Program-made: the position numbers and the translations under genes | Shown here: in pieces, positions 5,238 through 6,367 of the stretch | Position numbering within the stretch: the first letter of the stretch is position 1 | How the letters are laid out: each line of letters opens with the position of its first letter | Assembly (NCBI GenBank): GCA_016206385.1 | Contig: JACQRS010000022.1 | Span: forward strand, 1-6,367 | Direction of reading: 5' to 3' | Source of the DNA: Candidatus Rokuibacteriota bacterium | GTDB taxonomy: Bacteria > Methylomirabilota > Methylomirabilia > Rokubacteriales > CSP1-6 | DNA length: 6,367 nucleotides | The notes under the pieces: generated by a model | Databases searched by the model: none | What the model saw: only the letters and a program-made list of their open reading frames with translations | Told to the model about the DNA's origin: nothing

Positions 5238-6367
5238 ATGGCTGACGAGCCGAAGATGGACGAGCTGGACAAGCTGATCTCCATCGGCAAACAGAAGGGG
5301 TTCCTCACCTACGACGAGGTGAACGACGCCCTGCCGTCGGACATGGTCTCACTGGACCAGCTCGACGACATCATGATGATGTTCGGCGCCATGGACATCG
5401 AGGTGGTGGACTCCGCCAAGGGCGGCCGGCTGCCGTCCGAGATGGAGCCCCGCGCCGAGGAGGCCGAGGAGGCCATGGAGCCGGTCGAGATCGACCTCAC
5501 GCCCGGCCCGGTGGGGCGCACGGAGGACCCGGTCCGCCTCTACCTCCGCGAGATGGGGCGCGTGTCCCTCCTGACCCGCGAGGGCGAGATCGCCCTGGCC
5601 AAGCGCATCGAGGAGGGCAAGGAGGAGGTAGCGCGGGCCATCCTCGGGACCAACCTGGCGATCGAGAAGATCCGGGCGCTGAGAGAGGAGTTGAAGAAAG
5701 GGCTGGTCGTGGTCAAGGACGTGGTGGATTACTCCGACGAGGAGTTCCCCGAGGAGCGGGAGGAGGAGCTGACCCGGGACGTGATCCATGCCCTGGCCAG
5801 CGTGGACCGGCTGCTTCGGGAGCGGGAGAAGTTCCTGGTCGATGCAAAAAAACTCCGCGCCCGCTACGCGGGGAAGCGCCGCAGGAAGGATGCCCCGTGG
5901 TTCAAGCTGGAGGCCCAGGCTCGGGCCAAGCAAGAGAAGGTCCTCGCCACCCTCCGGGGGCTCAACCTCCACCCCTCTCGCATCGACCTCTGGGTCCACG
6001 ATCTCAAGCGGCTGGTGGACAAAGTCATCAAGGCGGAGCAGGAGATCTTCCTCTGGTCTGACGGCTCGCGCCCGGCTCCCGCGGCGGTGGACGCCTTCCT
6101 CGCCTCGCTGGCCGACGACGACCTGGACGACGGCGACCGCGACCTCTATCAAAAGTCCGCGGCCCGCTTCAACAGCATCAGGGACCGGCTCATCTGGATG
6201 GCCCACCAGAAGGTCAGGCGCGCCGAGGACCAGGCCCGGGCCAGGGCGGACGAGCTGAAGCGCACCGTGGGCGTGATCAAGGGCGGCGAGCAGAAGGCCG
6301 CCCAGGCCAAGAAGGAGATGGTGGAGGCAAACCTCCGCCTGGTCATCTCCATCGCCAAGAAGTACAC
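5238..6367 (+). CDS. rpoD: RNA polymerase primary sigma factor RpoD (sigma70), N-terminal part (3' truncated)
   Basis: The frame is open from ATG 5238 to the window end: 376 complete codons plus two bases. The product is the essential housekeeping sigma factor that directs RNA polymerase to -35/-10 promoters. Region 1.1, the acidic autoinhibitory domain, is at about 7-60 (MDELDKLISIGKQKGFLTYD, then LPSDMVSLDQLDDIMMMFG). Region 1.2 begins at T95 with TEDPVRLYLREMGRVSLLTR. A non-conserved region of about 230 residues follows (about 128-357), similar in length to that of proteobacterial RpoD. Region 2.1 starts with KKEMVEANLRLVISIAKKY (358-376), matching the E. coli sequence as I recall it and lying at nearly the same residue number. 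Regions 2.2 to 4.2, including the promoter-reading helices, lie beyond the window. The start is supported by the strong AGGAGGAG. An A7 run at codons 203-205, followed directly by a hairpin, is unusual in this GC-rich gene. Confidence 0.97.
   Translation, partial: MADEPKMDELDKLISIGKQKGFLTYDEVNDALPSDMVSLDQLDDIMMMFGAMDIEVVDSAKGGRLPSEMEPRAEEAEEAMEPVEIDLTPGPVGRTEDPVRLYLREMGRVSLLTREGEIALAKRIEEGKEEVARAILGTNLAIEKIRALREELKKGLVVVKDVVDYSDEEFPEEREEELTRDVIHALASVDRLLREREKFLVDAKKLRARYAGKRRRKDAPWFKLEAQARAKQEKVLATLRGLNLHPSRIDLWVHDLKRLVDKVIKAEQEIFLWSDGSRPAPAAVDAFLASLADDDLDDGDRDLYQKSAARFNSIRDRLIWMAHQKVRRAEDQARARADELKRTVGVIKGGEQKAAQAKKEMVEANLRLVISIAKKY
5846..5873 (-). terminator. Terminator-like hairpin plus T-tract on the antisense strand inside rpoD
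   Basis: Read on the minus strand, CCGCG (5871-5867) and CGCGG (5859-5855) form a 5-bp GC stem with a 7-nt loop. The stem extends by one more G-C pair beyond an A-C mismatch, and three bases after the core stem a run of seven T (5852-5846) begins. This has the layout of an intrinsic terminator for antisense transcripts. On the coding strand the same bases are an A7 run (Ala-Lys-Lys codons) followed by a hairpin, which could also be chance or a slippage site. Function is unproven. Confidence 0.25.

Noticed and set aside
5349..6206. 285-codon open frame on the minus strand opposite rpoD
   Set aside because: The sense strand encodes clear sigma regions 1.1, 1.2 and 2.1. The antisense product shows no family features.
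1..6367. Mobile element, CRISPR array, toxin-antitoxin pair, defence system or tRNA
   Set aside because: I saw no spaced direct repeats, terminal inverted repeats, transposase or nuclease motifs, or tRNA-like T-loop sequences. All coding capacity is accounted for by five housekeeping genes.

Overview
The window is a GC-rich bacterial chromosomal segment packed with housekeeping genes, all on the + strand. It holds, in order: the 3' part of ychF (nucleotide-binding translation factor), a promoter, rpsU (ribosomal protein S21), mutS2 (MutS2 with a Smr domain), dnaG (primase) and the 5' part of rpoD (primary sigma factor). No RNA genes, insertion sequences, CRISPR arrays, phage genes or defence genes are visible, and I see no sign of a new biological system.

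Layout: 2-619 is the C-terminal 205 codons of YchF. A gap of about 100 bp (620-719) carries a good sigma70-type promoter (TTGACA, 17 bp spacer, TATCGT) and a purine-rich ribosome binding site before a TTG start. rpsU (720-914) follows, then a 44-bp gap with a GC-rich inverted repeat, then mutS2 (959-3307). dnaG (3309-5204) begins one base after the mutS2 stop. After 33 bp with a strong Shine-Dalgarno sequence, rpoD starts at 5238 and runs off the end at 6367. No gene-free stretch reaches 300 bases.

How the genes work together: rpsU, dnaG and rpoD form the classical macromolecular synthesis operon, which ties translation initiation (S21), replication priming (DnaG) and transcription initiation (RpoD) together. 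Here mutS2 sits inside it and appears to be translationally coupled to dnaG. The promoter upstream of rpsU probably drives the whole set. ychF probably belongs to an upstream transcription unit.

Organism: the high GC content, the mutS2-dnaG-rpoD order, an RpoD with a long proteobacterial-type non-conserved region, and a visible sigma region 2.1 that matches the E. coli sequence as I remember it suggest a Gram-negative bacterium. It could be near the former Deltaproteobacteria or the Methylomirabilota/Rokubacteria. This placement is inference and would need a phylogeny.

Points worth a second look are small: an unusual G4-like motif in YchF, two mutually exclusive hairpins between rpsU and mutS2, a non-canonical LDLR motif in the MutS2 Smr domain, a longer loop between the metal-binding acidic pairs of the DnaG Toprim domain, and an A7 tract followed directly by a hairpin inside rpoD.
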